Shown here: piece by piece, positions 16,070 to 24,262 of the stretch | Numbering within the stretch: position 1 is the stretch's first letter | Layout of the letters: every line of letters starts with the position of its first letter | DNA from: Haliscomenobacter sp033763495 | GTDB taxonomy: Bacteria > Bacteroidota > Bacteroidia > Chitinophagales > Saprospiraceae | Direction: 5' to 3' | Assembly (NCBI RefSeq): GCF_033763495.1 | Contig: NZ_JANRKL010000193.1 | Coordinates: 12,872-76,871 of the forward strand | DNA: 64,000 bases | Notes under the pieces: generated by a model | Told to the model about the DNA's origin: nothing | Database searches by the model: none | Seen by the model: only the letters and a program-made list of their open reading frames with translations | Translations under genes and position numbers: made by a program

Positions 16070-17053
16070 TTAACCTACAATCCGATCCAACCACCAATTG
16101 GCTCTGGCTCCAGTGATGCCACTACTCGGGCAAGTCCCCTCCCCTCGCAATTCCTCCACGATGCTTTGAATCAAAGGTTGTTGGACATGCTCTGGGTAAG
16201 GGATGGGGTATTCCATCAAGCCCTCTGCCGTCTCAACCCGGATGGGCGAGTCGTTGAAAAAAGCAAAACTGATCTTGCCTTTCGAGCCGATGATTTGGGT
16301 TTCATCGGTCCGCTGTTCGGGGTTGACGGTAAAGCACCAGGTGCCTGAGCCCATCACGCCTGAAGCAAACTCAAAATTGGCCACCACCAGGTCATCCGCA
16401 GCGTAAAGCCCGGCCTGATTGCGTGCCATCCCCTGCACCTGATGGATGTCGCCCAGCAAATACTCCAAAAAATCCAATTGGTGTGAGGCCAAGTCATGAA
16501 AATGGCCACCCCCGGAAATCTCGGGATTGACCCGCCAACGGGGTTGAGGGTTTTCGGCAATCTCCTCGGCTTGCGGCGGGTTGTGGATGCGCAGGTGCAC
16601 AAAACGAATGTCGCCAATGACTCCAGAGTGTACCAATTCGCGGATTTTGAGGAAATTGGGCAAGGAACGGCGATAGTAGGCTACAAAAAGAGGCATCCCG
16701 GTTTCCTGGCTCACCTGATTCATCGCCGCACACTCGGCACTGTTCATGGCCATGGGTTTTTCGACGTATACTGCCTTTCCCGCACGCATGGCTCGGATGG
16801 CGTAATCGGCGTGGACATTGGGAGGAGTGGCGATATAGATGGCGTTGACTTGGGGGGCTTGCAAAAGGGCATCCACATTGTCGTACCAGCGGGGTACCTG
16901 GTGGCGTTGGGCGTAATCGGCAGCTTTATCGCGGTCGCGGGCCATCACGGCCACCAGCGTAGAATGAGGTGTTTTGCTGAATGCCGGGCCGCTTTTTTTC
17001 TCGGTTACGTTTCCGCAGCCGATCATGCCCCAATAGATGTGGGATAAAGACAT
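16070..17053 (-). CDS. Gfo/Idh/MocA family NAD(P)-dependent oxidoreductase
   Basis: A 327-residue dehydrogenase: N-terminal Rossmann fold with WGMIGCGNVTEKKSGPA, the AIYIATPPNVHADYA strand, and the family motif VYVEKPMAMNSAE. The C-terminal half has the Gfo/Idh/MocA substrate domain (HFHDLASHQLDFLEYLLGDI carries the usual catalytic His region). Likely acts on a sugar or inositol derivative. Its start at 17053 is separated from the MFS transporter by a GTAGGGGC element; the two are transcribed in the same direction and might handle the same substrate. Family certain, substrate unknown. Confidence 0.93.
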   Translation of the reverse strand: MSLSHIYWGMIGCGNVTEKKSGPAFSKTPHSTLVAVMARDRDKAADYAQRHQVPRWYDNVDALLQAPQVNAIYIATPPNVHADYAIRAMRAGKAVYVEKPMAMNSAECAAMNQVSQETGMPLFVAYYRRSLPNFLKIRELVHSGVIGDIRFVHLRIHNPPQAEEIAENPQPRWRVNPEISGGGHFHDLASHQLDFLEYLLGDIHQVQGMARNQAGLYAADDLVVANFEFASGVMGSGTWCFTVNPEQRTDETQIIGSKGKISFAFFNDSPIRVETAEGLMEYPIPYPEHVQQPLIQSIVEELRGEGTCPSSGITGARANWWLDRIVG

Positions 17054-17062
17054 GGTATTTAT

Positions 17063-17143
17063 GTAGGGGCAACCCTTTGTGGTTGCCCACCGCTAAAATA
17101 GCAAATAATAATCGTGGGGGCAACCCTAAGTGGCTGCCCCTAC
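17063..17143. repeat. Double GTAGGGGC palindromic element
   Basis: An outer GTAGGGGC (17063) pairs with GCCCCTAC (17136-17143), and inside are two smaller stems, GGGCAACC/GGTTGCCC and GGGGGCAACCC...GGCTGCCCC. The right end supplies the TAG stop codon of the MFS gene (17140-17142, minus strand). Related elements occur at 49221-49266, 54184-54199 and 60955-60965. Confidence 0.85.
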
Positions 17144-18369
17144 GATTTGGCAATAGCCAACTTATCTTTTTCCAGATACCGGAAATTCGTATACCCCAAA
17201 TACACACAAAACAGCAAGGTCACAATACTCATGTAACCTACCCAGTTGTAATGGATCAATTTTCCGCTCTCAGGGTCTTTGGTCACAATAAATCCAGCTA
17301 CCAAAGCCGCAAGGCCACTGCCCAACTGCTGGACACTGCTATTAAAACTCTGAAAGCTTCCCCTCTGCTCTGGATTGACCACACTGGTAATCATCGCACT
17401 GGAGGTCACCCCCCGACCAGTCGCCACCGAAAACCAGAGCCCGAACAAGGCCAAAACCGGAATATACGCCTGCATGGGCGGTAAGTTGGTAATGACAAAA
17501 ACCATCGGCAGCGCTGAAAAGGTACAAATCATAAAAATGAACACCTTTCCGTGAATATCCGACAACCTTCCCAATATGTTCGAAGCAAAAAAGGCCGCGA
17601 CTCCTCCAACGAGGTATATTAAAGGTGTAATGTTTTTGGAAAAACCAACATTAAACTCCATGAAGGGATTGATGAAAGGGATGATGGAAAAATGTCCAAA
17701 CATGATCAATCCACTAAAAAGTAAGGCGGTGTACTGGCGGCGATCCGCAAAAACATTCGTGATGACGCTCCACTTGCTGTGCCGTTCAGCCCCCACAGGT
17801 TGGATATGCCCCGTCATATTGGGTAAGTAGCGGATCAACAAGGGAACCAATACAATCCCCAGAATACCCACCAACAAAAATGGAGCATGCCAGGAAATCA
17901 GATTGGCCAAATACAAGGCAAAAGGCACCCCAAAAGTAGAAGCCAATGCAAAGGCCGACATGATGGCCCCCATCGCCGCCCCCCGCCGCTCGTAAGGGAA
18001 ACTATCCGCCACAATAGATAAAACCTGAGCTCCAATCAGGCCGCCAAATAAACCAGCAACCGTACGGGCTATAAAGAGGGTGATAAAGGTAGGTGCAAGG
18101 CCACAAGCAATGGTGCCAAGTAAAAAACCAATGTAGGCAAATAGCAATACTTTTTTACGGTCGTAACGATCCACAAAAAAAGCAGCTCCAAAACCAGATA
18201 CCGCGGCACTGATGGTATAAGCCGACACCAGTACAGAAAATTGCTGCGGCGACAGATCAAAATAAGGCATTAGGTAATTACCCAAAGGCATGAGGATCAT
18301 AAAATCCAGAATGTGGGTAAAGTTCAAGGCCGCCAACAGGATCAGGATAATCCGCTCTCTCCAGCTCAT
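17140..18369 (-). CDS. MFS transporter (DHA1-like)
   Basis: A 409-residue protein of the major facilitator superfamily with about twelve membrane helices. Seen: MSWRERIILILLAALNFTHILDFMILMPLGNYLMPYF (helix 1), a DRYDRKKVLLFAY loop between helices 2 and 3 equal to the MFS signature, and the LFIARTVAGLFGGLIGAQVLSIVADSFPYERRGAAMG stretch. Substrate cannot be told. The frame runs open to 18453 but the ATG at 18369 opens the first helix directly. Its TAG stop is part of the GTAGGGGC element between it and the Gfo/Idh gene. Confidence 0.93.
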   Translation of the reverse strand: MSWRERIILILLAALNFTHILDFMILMPLGNYLMPYFDLSPQQFSVLVSAYTISAAVSGFGAAFFVDRYDRKKVLLFAYIGFLLGTIACGLAPTFITLFIARTVAGLFGGLIGAQVLSIVADSFPYERRGAAMGAIMSAFALASTFGVPFALYLANLISWHAPFLLVGILGIVLVPLLIRYLPNMTGHIQPVGAERHSKWSVITNVFADRRQYTALLFSGLIMFGHFSIIPFINPFMEFNVGFSKNITPLIYLVGGVAAFFASNILGRLSDIHGKVFIFMICTFSALPMVFVITNLPPMQAYIPVLALFGLWFSVATGRGVTSSAMITSVVNPEQRGSFQSFNSSVQQLGSGLAALVAGFIVTKDPESGKLIHYNWVGYMSIVTLLFCVYLGYTNFRYLEKDKLAIAKS

Positions 18370-18631
18370 AATGTAGTAGTTGTGTTCGGGTGAAGAAGGT
18401 GTTCGAAGGTATGAAACAGTTTCTAAGGATAAGGATAGGAACACAAAAAACAAGTTTCGGGTTTCATGGAAGCCAAATCTTTTCCATTTCTATTGGTACA
18501 TACACTTTTTTTCTAGAAAGACAAATATTTTTTATCCGCCTGTGGAAAAAATGTTAGTCTTTTCCACAATTTTGTTTTGGTTTAGTGTGAAAAAAGGAGG
18601 AAATTGGACTCCTGATTAAACCAAAAGTTTT

Positions 18632-21229
18632 ATGATAGCCAAAGACCAGGAACAAATTGCACAACTACAAACCTATTCTTTCGAAGAGGCTGTGGCTGCC
18701 AGCACCGAGTATTTTAAAGGCGATAACCTCGCTGCCAACGTATGGGTAAACAAGTATGCCTTAAAGGATTCCTTTGGCAATATTTATGAGAAAACACCAG
18801 AGGACATGCACCGTCGCATTGCCCGGGAGATCGCGCGCATCGAGTCCAAGTACCCTAACCCATTGAGTGAAGAAGAAGCTTACGGATTGTTGAAAGATTT
18901 TGCCTACATCGTGCCCCAAGGTAGCCCGATGGCTGGCATTGGCAATAACTTACAAGTATCCTCGCTGTCCAACTGTTTTGTGATTGGCAACTTTGCCGAT
19001 TCTTACGGTGGGATCATCCGCACCGATGAAGAACAGGTGCAACTGATGAAGCGCCGTGGTGGGGTAGGTCACGATTTGTCGCACATTCGCCCCAAAGGTA
19101 GCCCAGTGATGAACTCTGCCCTGAGCTCTACCGGGATCGTGCCCTTCATGGAGCGCTACTCCAACTCTACCCGCGAAGTAGCTCAGGATGGCCGTCGCGG
19201 TGCACTGATGCTGAGTGTATCCAGCAAACACCCCGATGCAGAAGCCTTCATCGACGCAAAATTGGAGCAGGGCAAAGTAACCGGTGCCAACGTATCCGTA
19301 CGCATCGACGACGAATTTATGCGCGCCGCCATGAGTGGCACCCCTTACAAGCAGCAGTTCCCGGTTGATTCGCCCAATCCCAAAATGACCAAGGAGATCG
19401 ATGCTTCGGCCCTTTGGGACAAAATCATCTACAACGCCTGGAAATCGGCAGAGCCGGGGGTATTGTTCTGGGATACTGTGATTCGGGAATCTGTGCCAGA
19501 TTGTTACGCTGACTTGGGCTATCGTACCAGTTCAACCAATCCTTGTGGCGAAATTCCCCTTTCTCCCTACGACAGCTGCCGCCTCTTGGCGTTGAACCTG
19601 TACAGCTACGTTGAAAAGCCCTTCACTCCTGAAGCGCGTTTCAACTTTGAAAAATTTGCGGAACATGCCCAATTGGCCCAGCGCATCATGGACGATATCA
19701 TCGACATGGAGATGGAAAAAATTGACCGCATCATCGAAAAAATTGAAAAAGACCCGGAAGCCCGCGACCTGAAAGACGTGGAATACGAGCTTTGGAATAA
19801 GGTACGCACCGCTTGTATTGGCGGTCGCCGTACGGGTGTGGGCATTACTGCTGAAGGCGACACCCTGGCTGCATTGGGCTTGCGCTATGGCAGCGACGAA
19901 GGCATCGAAATGTCTGTAAAAATTCACCAATGCCTGGCCATCAATGCCTATCGCTCGTCTGTAGAAATGGCGCGTGACCGCGGGGCCTTCCCCATTTACG
20001 ATACCCAGCGGGAGGCTAACAACCCTTTCATCCAGCGTTTGGCCGCTGCCGACCCACAGTTGTACGCCGACATGCAGCGCTACGGCCGCCGCAACATCGC
20101 CCTGCTGACCATCGCACCTACGGGCACCACCAGTTTGATGACCCAAACCACTTCGGGGATCGAACCGGTATTTATGGTGAGCTACAAGCGCCGCCGCAAG
20201 GTAAATCCCAACGACAAAGACGTCAAAGTGGCTTTCATCGATGAGGTGGGCGACCACTGGGAAGAATACAACGTGTTCCACCACAAATTCCTCGATTGGC
20301 TCCAGCAAAATGGTTACAATGTAGATGAGGTGACCAAAATGAGCGCCGAGGAATTGCAACCCATTATTGAAAAATCCCCCTACTATAAGGCCAGTGCCAA
20401 TGATGTAGATTGGGTGCAAAAGGTAAAAATGCAGGGTGCCATCCAAAAATGGGTGGATCACTCCATCAGCGTAACGGTCAACATCCCGGAAGATACTTCC
20501 GTGGACATGGTCAAGCGCATTTACCAAACGGCCTGGGAAGAGGGCTGCAAGGGTTGTACCATTTACCGCGATGGTTCCCGCTCTGGCGTTTTGATCTCTT
20601 CGGAGAAGAAAGACAAAAAAGCAAAAAAGGGTGCCAATGGCCAGTCTTCCAATGGCAACGGCCACGCCAAGTTTGGAGAGGCCCACTATCCCGAGCGCCC
20701 CGATCGCCTGGAAGCCAAAATTGTACGCTTCATGAACAACGACAAGCAGTGGATCGCCGTAATCGGCCTGCTGGAAGGTCGTCCTTATGAAGTTTTCACT
20801 GGCGCTGCTATCGACACCTTCAAGTTGCCACCCTACGTAGAAACGGGTTGGGTCAACAAAGCCAAAGGTGAAGATGGCCGCAACCGCTACGACTTCCAGT
20901 TCATGGATCGCGACGGTTACCGCGTGACTATCGAAGGCCTCAGCCGCAGCTTCAACAAGGAATATTGGAACTACGCCAAACTGATCTCCGGCGTACTCCG
21001 CCTGGGTATGCCCATCCAAAAAGTGGTCGACCTGGTCGAAGGCCTCAACGCCGACGAGGATTACATCAACACCTGGAAAAATGGGGTGGTTCGCGCCCTA
21101 AAAACGCTGGTGCCTGATGGGACGAAGGCGGCGAAGGCAGAGTGCCCATCTTGTGGGGCTGCGCATGGATTAGTGTATAAGGAAGGGTGTTTGAGTTGTG
21201 TGAGTTGTGGGTATTCGAAGTGTAATTGA
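18632..21229 (+). CDS. nrdJ: Adenosylcobalamin-dependent ribonucleotide reductase (class II)
   Basis: An 865-residue class II ribonucleotide reductase, which makes deoxyribonucleotides using coenzyme B12 and therefore works with or without oxygen. The first redox cysteine is Cys115 in SLSNCFVIG, the catalytic Cys305 lies in NPCGEIPL, and the loop APTGTTSLMTQTTSGIEPVF and the family marker GCKGCTIYRDGSRSGVL are present. A linker of low complexity (KDKKAKKGANGQSSNGNGH) joins an extra TSCPD-like domain, and the C-terminus ends in CPSCGAAHGLVYKEGCLSCVSCGYSKCN, a zinc-ribbon/redox tail. No cobalamin riboswitch was recognised in the 260 bases upstream. Very confident. Confidence 0.96.
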   Translation: MIAKDQEQIAQLQTYSFEEAVAASTEYFKGDNLAANVWVNKYALKDSFGNIYEKTPEDMHRRIAREIARIESKYPNPLSEEEAYGLLKDFAYIVPQGSPMAGIGNNLQVSSLSNCFVIGNFADSYGGIIRTDEEQVQLMKRRGGVGHDLSHIRPKGSPVMNSALSSTGIVPFMERYSNSTREVAQDGRRGALMLSVSSKHPDAEAFIDAKLEQGKVTGANVSVRIDDEFMRAAMSGTPYKQQFPVDSPNPKMTKEIDASALWDKIIYNAWKSAEPGVLFWDTVIRESVPDCYADLGYRTSSTNPCGEIPLSPYDSCRLLALNLYSYVEKPFTPEARFNFEKFAEHAQLAQRIMDDIIDMEMEKIDRIIEKIEKDPEARDLKDVEYELWNKVRTACIGGRRTGVGITAEGDTLAALGLRYGSDEGIEMSVKIHQCLAINAYRSSVEMARDRGAFPIYDTQREANNPFIQRLAAADPQLYADMQRYGRRNIALLTIAPTGTTSLMTQTTSGIEPVFMVSYKRRRKVNPNDKDVKVAFIDEVGDHWEEYNVFHHKFLDWLQQNGYNVDEVTKMSAEELQPIIEKSPYYKASANDVDWVQKVKMQGAIQKWVDHSISVTVNIPEDTSVDMVKRIYQTAWEEGCKGCTIYRDGSRSGVLISSEKKDKKAKKGANGQSSNGNGHAKFGEAHYPERPDRLEAKIVRFMNNDKQWIAVIGLLEGRPYEVFTGAAIDTFKLPPYVETGWVNKAKGEDGRNRYDFQFMDRDGYRVTIEGLSRSFNKEYWNYAKLISGVLRLGMPIQKVVDLVEGLNADEDYINTWKNGVVRALKTLVPDGTKAAKAECPSCGAAHGLVYKEGCLSCVSCGYSKCN

Positions 21230-21247
21230 GAAGATAAAAAATAAAAA

Positions 21248-21275
21248 GCCGGGTCGTCTGTATTGGTGACCCGGC
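21248..21275. terminator. Hairpin after nrdJ
   Basis: GCCGGGTC (21248-21255) pairs with GACCCGGC (21268-21275). The A-rich side lies upstream on the plus strand, so a U-run follows only for minus-strand transcripts; on the plus strand it would be a weak or factor-dependent stop. Confidence 0.5.
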
Positions 21276-21309
21276 ATCAAATGATACAGATGAGAAAAAA
21301 ACTATTCCT

Positions 21310-21975
21310 TTGGATATATTGAAAACTATTCAAGATACTGTTGATAAGGCTAATAAAAATGAGTTTATCTGCTCAGAAGTATCAATTGATACACTTTTAA
21401 CACTTCGCGACAACGAAATAGATTCTATTTTCTACTTCAAAGTCGTCTCATGTCGAGAGGAACGCGGCAAGACACTTTATTCTTTAGAATACCTACCTTC
21501 TAATGGAGCGAGCCAAGGAGTTTTTAAAGACTCCGTCGCCATAGATGGTTTCAAAACTCATTTGGATAATTGGCTTAATCTACTTAGTGAATATAATCTA
21601 TCATATCCTTTATTCGAGGACCCTATTTTAAACACCTATTACAACGAATTATCGCCAAGTTTTGAAATCCTTGAACCCGACGCGGATACAGCCCCATATA
21701 ATTTTGAAAAACAAGCATATATAACAAATATTTACAACAAATTAATTGAGTTGATTTTGAAAGAAAAACCAAATGAGGATCAAGAAGAAGCAGAGCACAT
21801 TATAAGTATGATCGAGGTTAACAAAAAACAAATTCCCAAGCAGGCAAAGAAGAAAGTTATTGAAAACCTCAAAAGAGTTGTTGCTCACTGTTTCAAGTAT
21901 AGCTTTGAAGTGGGCAAATCAATCGCCGCAGACGTTATAGTAGAAGTAGGTAAGAGATTATTAACGGGTGGGTAA
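21310..21975 (+). CDS. AT-rich orphan protein, function unknown
   Basis: An open frame of 221 residues with no recognisable domain, predicted mainly helical and soluble, with a charged middle (KEKPNEDQEEAEHI) and a C-terminal helix VGKSIAADVIVEVGKRLLTGG. No ATG lies at a suitable place: TTG at 21310 or ATT at 21304 are the nearest start candidates, which makes the annotated start uncertain. Base composition is clearly more AT-rich than the flanking genes, and it is wedged between the nrdJ hairpin and the REP-like island, both of which suggest recent arrival. It could also be the end of a damaged longer gene. Confidence 0.55.
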   Translation: MDILKTIQDTVDKANKNEFICSEVSIDTLLTLRDNEIDSIFYFKVVSCREERGKTLYSLEYLPSNGASQGVFKDSVAIDGFKTHLDNWLNLLSEYNLSYPLFEDPILNTYYNELSPSFEILEPDADTAPYNFEKQAYITNIYNKLIELILKEKPNEDQEEAEHIISMIEVNKKQIPKQAKKKVIENLKRVVAHCFKYSFEVGKSIAADVIVEVGKRLLTGG

Positions 21976-21988
21976 AGCACAATATTTC

Positions 21989-22266
21989 TATTCAACCGCT
22001 CCCGCGGTTGCCACCCACCCCCAACCATCCTTATCCCCGGACGACCGGGGCTATTCAGAATTCAACCGCTACCGCGGTTTGTAGTGGCAAAAAAATCAAT
22101 GGCCTATACCTCATAATCTGGCTCAGGCCACGCCCTAAAATCGAACATAAACCACTAAAAATCACACCTCCCCGCAATCGCGGAGCTATTCAATTCTGAA
22201 TAGCCCCGGTCGTCCGGGGTAAAATCCGTACCTAAGGTTTTCACACCCGCGGATGCGGTTGAACCA
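21989..22266. repeat. REP-like composite palindromic unit 1
   Basis: The unit is a large imperfect palindrome made of smaller ones: TTCAACCGCTCCCGCGGTTG (21991-22010), CCCCGGACGACCGGGG (22035-22050), CAACCGCTACCGCGG (22063-22077), then on the other side CCCCGGTCGTCCGGGG (22204-22219) and CCGCGGATGCGGTTGAACC near 22247-22265. Left and right halves are reverse complements in order. A second unit follows at 22335-22616 and a shortened one at 23243-23340, flanking the transposase gene. Confidence 0.9.
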
Positions 22267-22334
22267 CTCTACTCCCAACACCAAAACACAACAAAATTTT
22301 CAATCTTCAAGGGCGATTCAAACTCCCTAAAATT

Positions 22335-22616
22335 CAATTCAACCGCTCCCGCGGTTGCCGCCCACCCCGACCATTCCCTTATCCCCGGACGACCGGGGCT
22401 ATTCAAAATTCAACCGCTACCGCGGTTTGTAGTGGCAAAAAATCAATGGCCTATGCCTCATAACCTGGCTGAGGCCATACCTTAAAATCGAACATAAACC
22501 ACTCACCATCAGGCCTCCCAAGAATCGCGGCAGCGATTCAATTCTGAATAGCCCCGGTCGTCCGGGGTAAAAATCGGCACCTCAGGTTTTCACAACCGCG
22601 GATGCGGTTGAACCGT
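22335..22616. repeat. REP-like composite palindromic unit 2
   Basis: Near-copy of unit 1 in the same orientation with the same ordered blocks: TTCAACCGCTCCCGCGGTTG (22337-22356), CCCCGGACGACCGGGG (22383-22398), CAACCGCTACCGCGG (22411-22425), CCCCGGTCGTCCGGGG (22552-22567) and the closing CAACCGCGGATGCGGTTGAA (22593-22612). It ends 10 bases before the transposase stop codon. Confidence 0.9.
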
Positions 22617-22626
22617 CCGACCCCAT

Positions 22627-23073
22627 TCAATCCAGGTATTTTTCATCAAACTCAATTCCATGCTCCCGGAACAATTCGATCAATTCTTCGCGATAGGTTT
22701 TGGTTCGATGGTGCTCCTCCTGGTTTTTCACATATTCAATGAGGGTATCTTTATCCCTGTAGGAATGGGTGAATGCTCCATACCCGTCTTGCCATGAATC
22801 AAACTTGGGGAATAGATTTTTCTCCTTGATAAAATCGCTACTCGCCAATTTGATGTCTTTGACCAAAGAAGCCAAAGCTACAGATGGGTGAATGTGTAGC
22901 GCGATATGAAGGTGGTCTTCCACCCCATTGATCCGGTACAAATGACATTTTTTCTTCTTCAAAATCCCCCAAATGTAATTAAACAGCTCCTGCCGATTTT
23001 CCTTGACCAAAATAGCTTCGCGGTATTTGGTGCCAAATACGATGTGGTACAAAATTTGTGTGTAGGTACGCAT
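22627..23073 (-). CDS. REP-associated HUH (Y1) transposase, IS200/TnpA-like
   Basis: A 148-residue single-strand DNA transposase of the Y1/HUH type (PF01797). The metal-binding HUH motif is His54-Leu-His56 in VEDHLHIALH, and the active tyrosine is Tyr114 in IEYVKNQEEHH. The preceding SYRDKDT segment is typical of TnpA-REP (RAYT) proteins. ATG at 23073 is preferred over the upstream ATG at 23121. The flanking palindromic units on both sides, with a GGGG/CCCC hairpin ending, are what a RAYT would recognise and move. This looks like a domesticated or self-keeping REP element rather than an insertion sequence with terminal repeats. Confidence 0.93.
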   Translation of the reverse strand: MRTYTQILYHIVFGTKYREAILVKENRQELFNYIWGILKKKKCHLYRINGVEDHLHIALHIHPSVALASLVKDIKLASSDFIKEKNLFPKFDSWQDGYGAFTHSYRDKDTLIEYVKNQEEHHRTKTYREELIELFREHGIEFDEKYLD

Positions 23074-23242
23074 GCCTGAAAAAATTTGAATTGAACAACA
23101 ATGAATTGGTCTCGCCCGCAATAGATCGGGGCATGCTGCGATTGCAGCCAGAAAGGAGCGTAAAGAATAGTTGTTTATTCAGGCAAAAAAGATGTTCAAA
23201 TGTACAGGATTCTGAAGGATTTTCCAAAACCAAAAAAAAAAT

Positions 23243-23340
23243 TATTCAACCGCTCCCGCGGTTGCCACCCACCCCCAACCATTTCCTTGTCCCCGGACGA
23301 CCGGGGCTATTCAAAATTCAACCGCTGCCGCGGTTAATAG
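23243..23340. repeat. REP-like unit 3 (truncated) on the far side of the transposase
   Basis: The left-hand blocks of the unit are present: TTCAACCGCTCCCGCGGTTG (23244-23263), CCCCGGACGACCGGGG (23291-23306) and CAACCGCTGCCGCGG (23319-23333). The right-hand blocks are missing, so this copy is shorter than units 1 and 2. Confidence 0.88.
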
Positions 23341-23444
23341 CGACCAAACATAAATGAGACATTAACTTCAAATTCGACCGCAATCACGCGCCCAAATCGA
23401 ACCCAATGCAATCACAATCAGCCCCCACCAACCACGGCAGCAAC

Positions 23445-23876
23445 TCACTTCACCCGAAACCAGGTCTGTGTCCGATAAATTCCCGTCCAGTGCTTCCCGC
23501 GCACTTTGAGTTCATTCGGTTTGTCGGCTTCCACCCAAACCACGCAGCCGTAGACGTTTCCATTCTGAGGGTCGAGGATGGTTCCGTTTTTCCAGGTACC
23601 TTCCACTTCCTGCATCCCTTCGATGATGACCATCCCATTCACGGGTTGGCCTTTTTTCTCCCCTTTGCACTCGTCGCACTTGGCATTGGGTTTGTCGGTC
23701 AGGATTTTGATGATCTTGCCGTACATTTTGCCATTTTTTTGGTACACCTCTACGTGTGATTTGGCCTCGCCCGTTTTGTCATCAATGCTTTTCCAAACGC
23801 CGAAGGGGCTGTTGCTTTGAGCAGTTATTGTAGCGATGCCAAGTAGCATCAAGAAGCTAAAAAAACAATACTTCAT
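23445..23876 (-). CDS. Secreted DUF2147 protein
   Basis: A 143-residue exported protein of the DUF2147 family: signal MKYCFFSFLMLLGIATI cut after ITAQ, then GVWKSIDDKTGEAKSHVEVYQKNGKMYGKIIKIL, a two-cysteine AKCDECKG loop, and IILEGM-like QEVEGTWKNGTILDPQNGNVYGC... to the terminal WFRVK. These small beta-sheet proteins are probably lipocalin-like; no enzymatic role is known. The gene is alone, between the REP island and a short gap before the alkyltransferase-like gene on the same strand. Confidence 0.9.
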   Translation of the reverse strand: MKYCFFSFLMLLGIATITAQSNSPFGVWKSIDDKTGEAKSHVEVYQKNGKMYGKIIKILTDKPNAKCDECKGEKKGQPVNGMVIIEGMQEVEGTWKNGTILDPQNGNVYGCVVWVEADKPNELKVRGKHWTGIYRTQTWFRVK

Positions 23877-23931
23877 TGGTCAATTTGATTTGGTTAGTAA
23901 CGAGTAAAAAATAAGTTGTCAGTTGTCAGAG

Positions 23932-24258
23932 CTACCATCCTAGTTCCTCCGGGTGCCAGAATACTTCCTTGAAGTTGACTACCCGGTCATTTTCCACTTT
24001 AACGCCTTCTGCTTCCAAAAGTTGTTGCATCAAACTAGGCGGCTTGAAGTGCGCTCGCCCACTCAGTTCACCTTTACTATTGACCACCCGGTGCGCGGGA
24101 ACGTCCCCAAAGGCGGAGCAGTTGTTCAAGGCCCAGCCTACCATCCGCGCCGAGCCCAGAGCCAAATAATCGGCAATGGCGCCATAGCTGCTTACCCGTC
24201 CGGGTGGAATCAGGCGGGTGATGTCAAAAACAAGTTCCTGATAATTTGCTTTGGCCAT
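23932..24258 (-). CDS. Alkyltransferase-like protein (MGMT fold without the acceptor cysteine)
   Basis: A 108-residue protein matching the DNA-binding domain of O6-methylguanine-DNA methyltransferase: IPPGRVSSYGAIADYLALGSARMVGWAL holds the helix-turn-helix and the conserved Arg finger region. The reaction motif PCHRV is replaced by PAHRVVN (Ala55 in place of Cys), so it cannot accept an alkyl group and should mark lesions for nucleotide excision repair, as alkyltransferase-like proteins do. The upstream protease-like gene ends 4 bases before its start, so they probably form one operon. Confidence 0.92.
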   Translation of the reverse strand: MAKANYQELVFDITRLIPPGRVSSYGAIADYLALGSARMVGWALNNCSAFGDVPAHRVVNSKGELSGRAHFKPPSLMQQLLEAEGVKVENDRVVNFKEVFWHPEELGW

Positions 24259-24262
24259 ACTG

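Noticed and set aside
18370..18631. Cobalamin riboswitch before the B12-dependent reductase
   Set aside because: No B12-box-like sequence or the long structured leader expected was recognised; the stretch is AT-rich with only weak pairing.
19532..21019. Long open frame of 495 codons on the minus strand opposite nrdJ
   Set aside because: It lies wholly antisense to a well-conserved reductase gene, its translation shows no domain or signal, and it follows from the codon bias of the plus-strand gene.
21976..22626. Possible CRISPR array
   Set aside because: Repeated blocks are palindromes of different types at unequal spacing, there are only two full units, spacers are also conserved between units, and no cas gene is near; a HUH transposase explains it better.
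23932..24258. Active O6-methylguanine-DNA methyltransferase
   Set aside because: The acceptor Cys of PCHRV is Ala here, so direct alkyl transfer is not possible; annotated as alkyltransferase-like instead.
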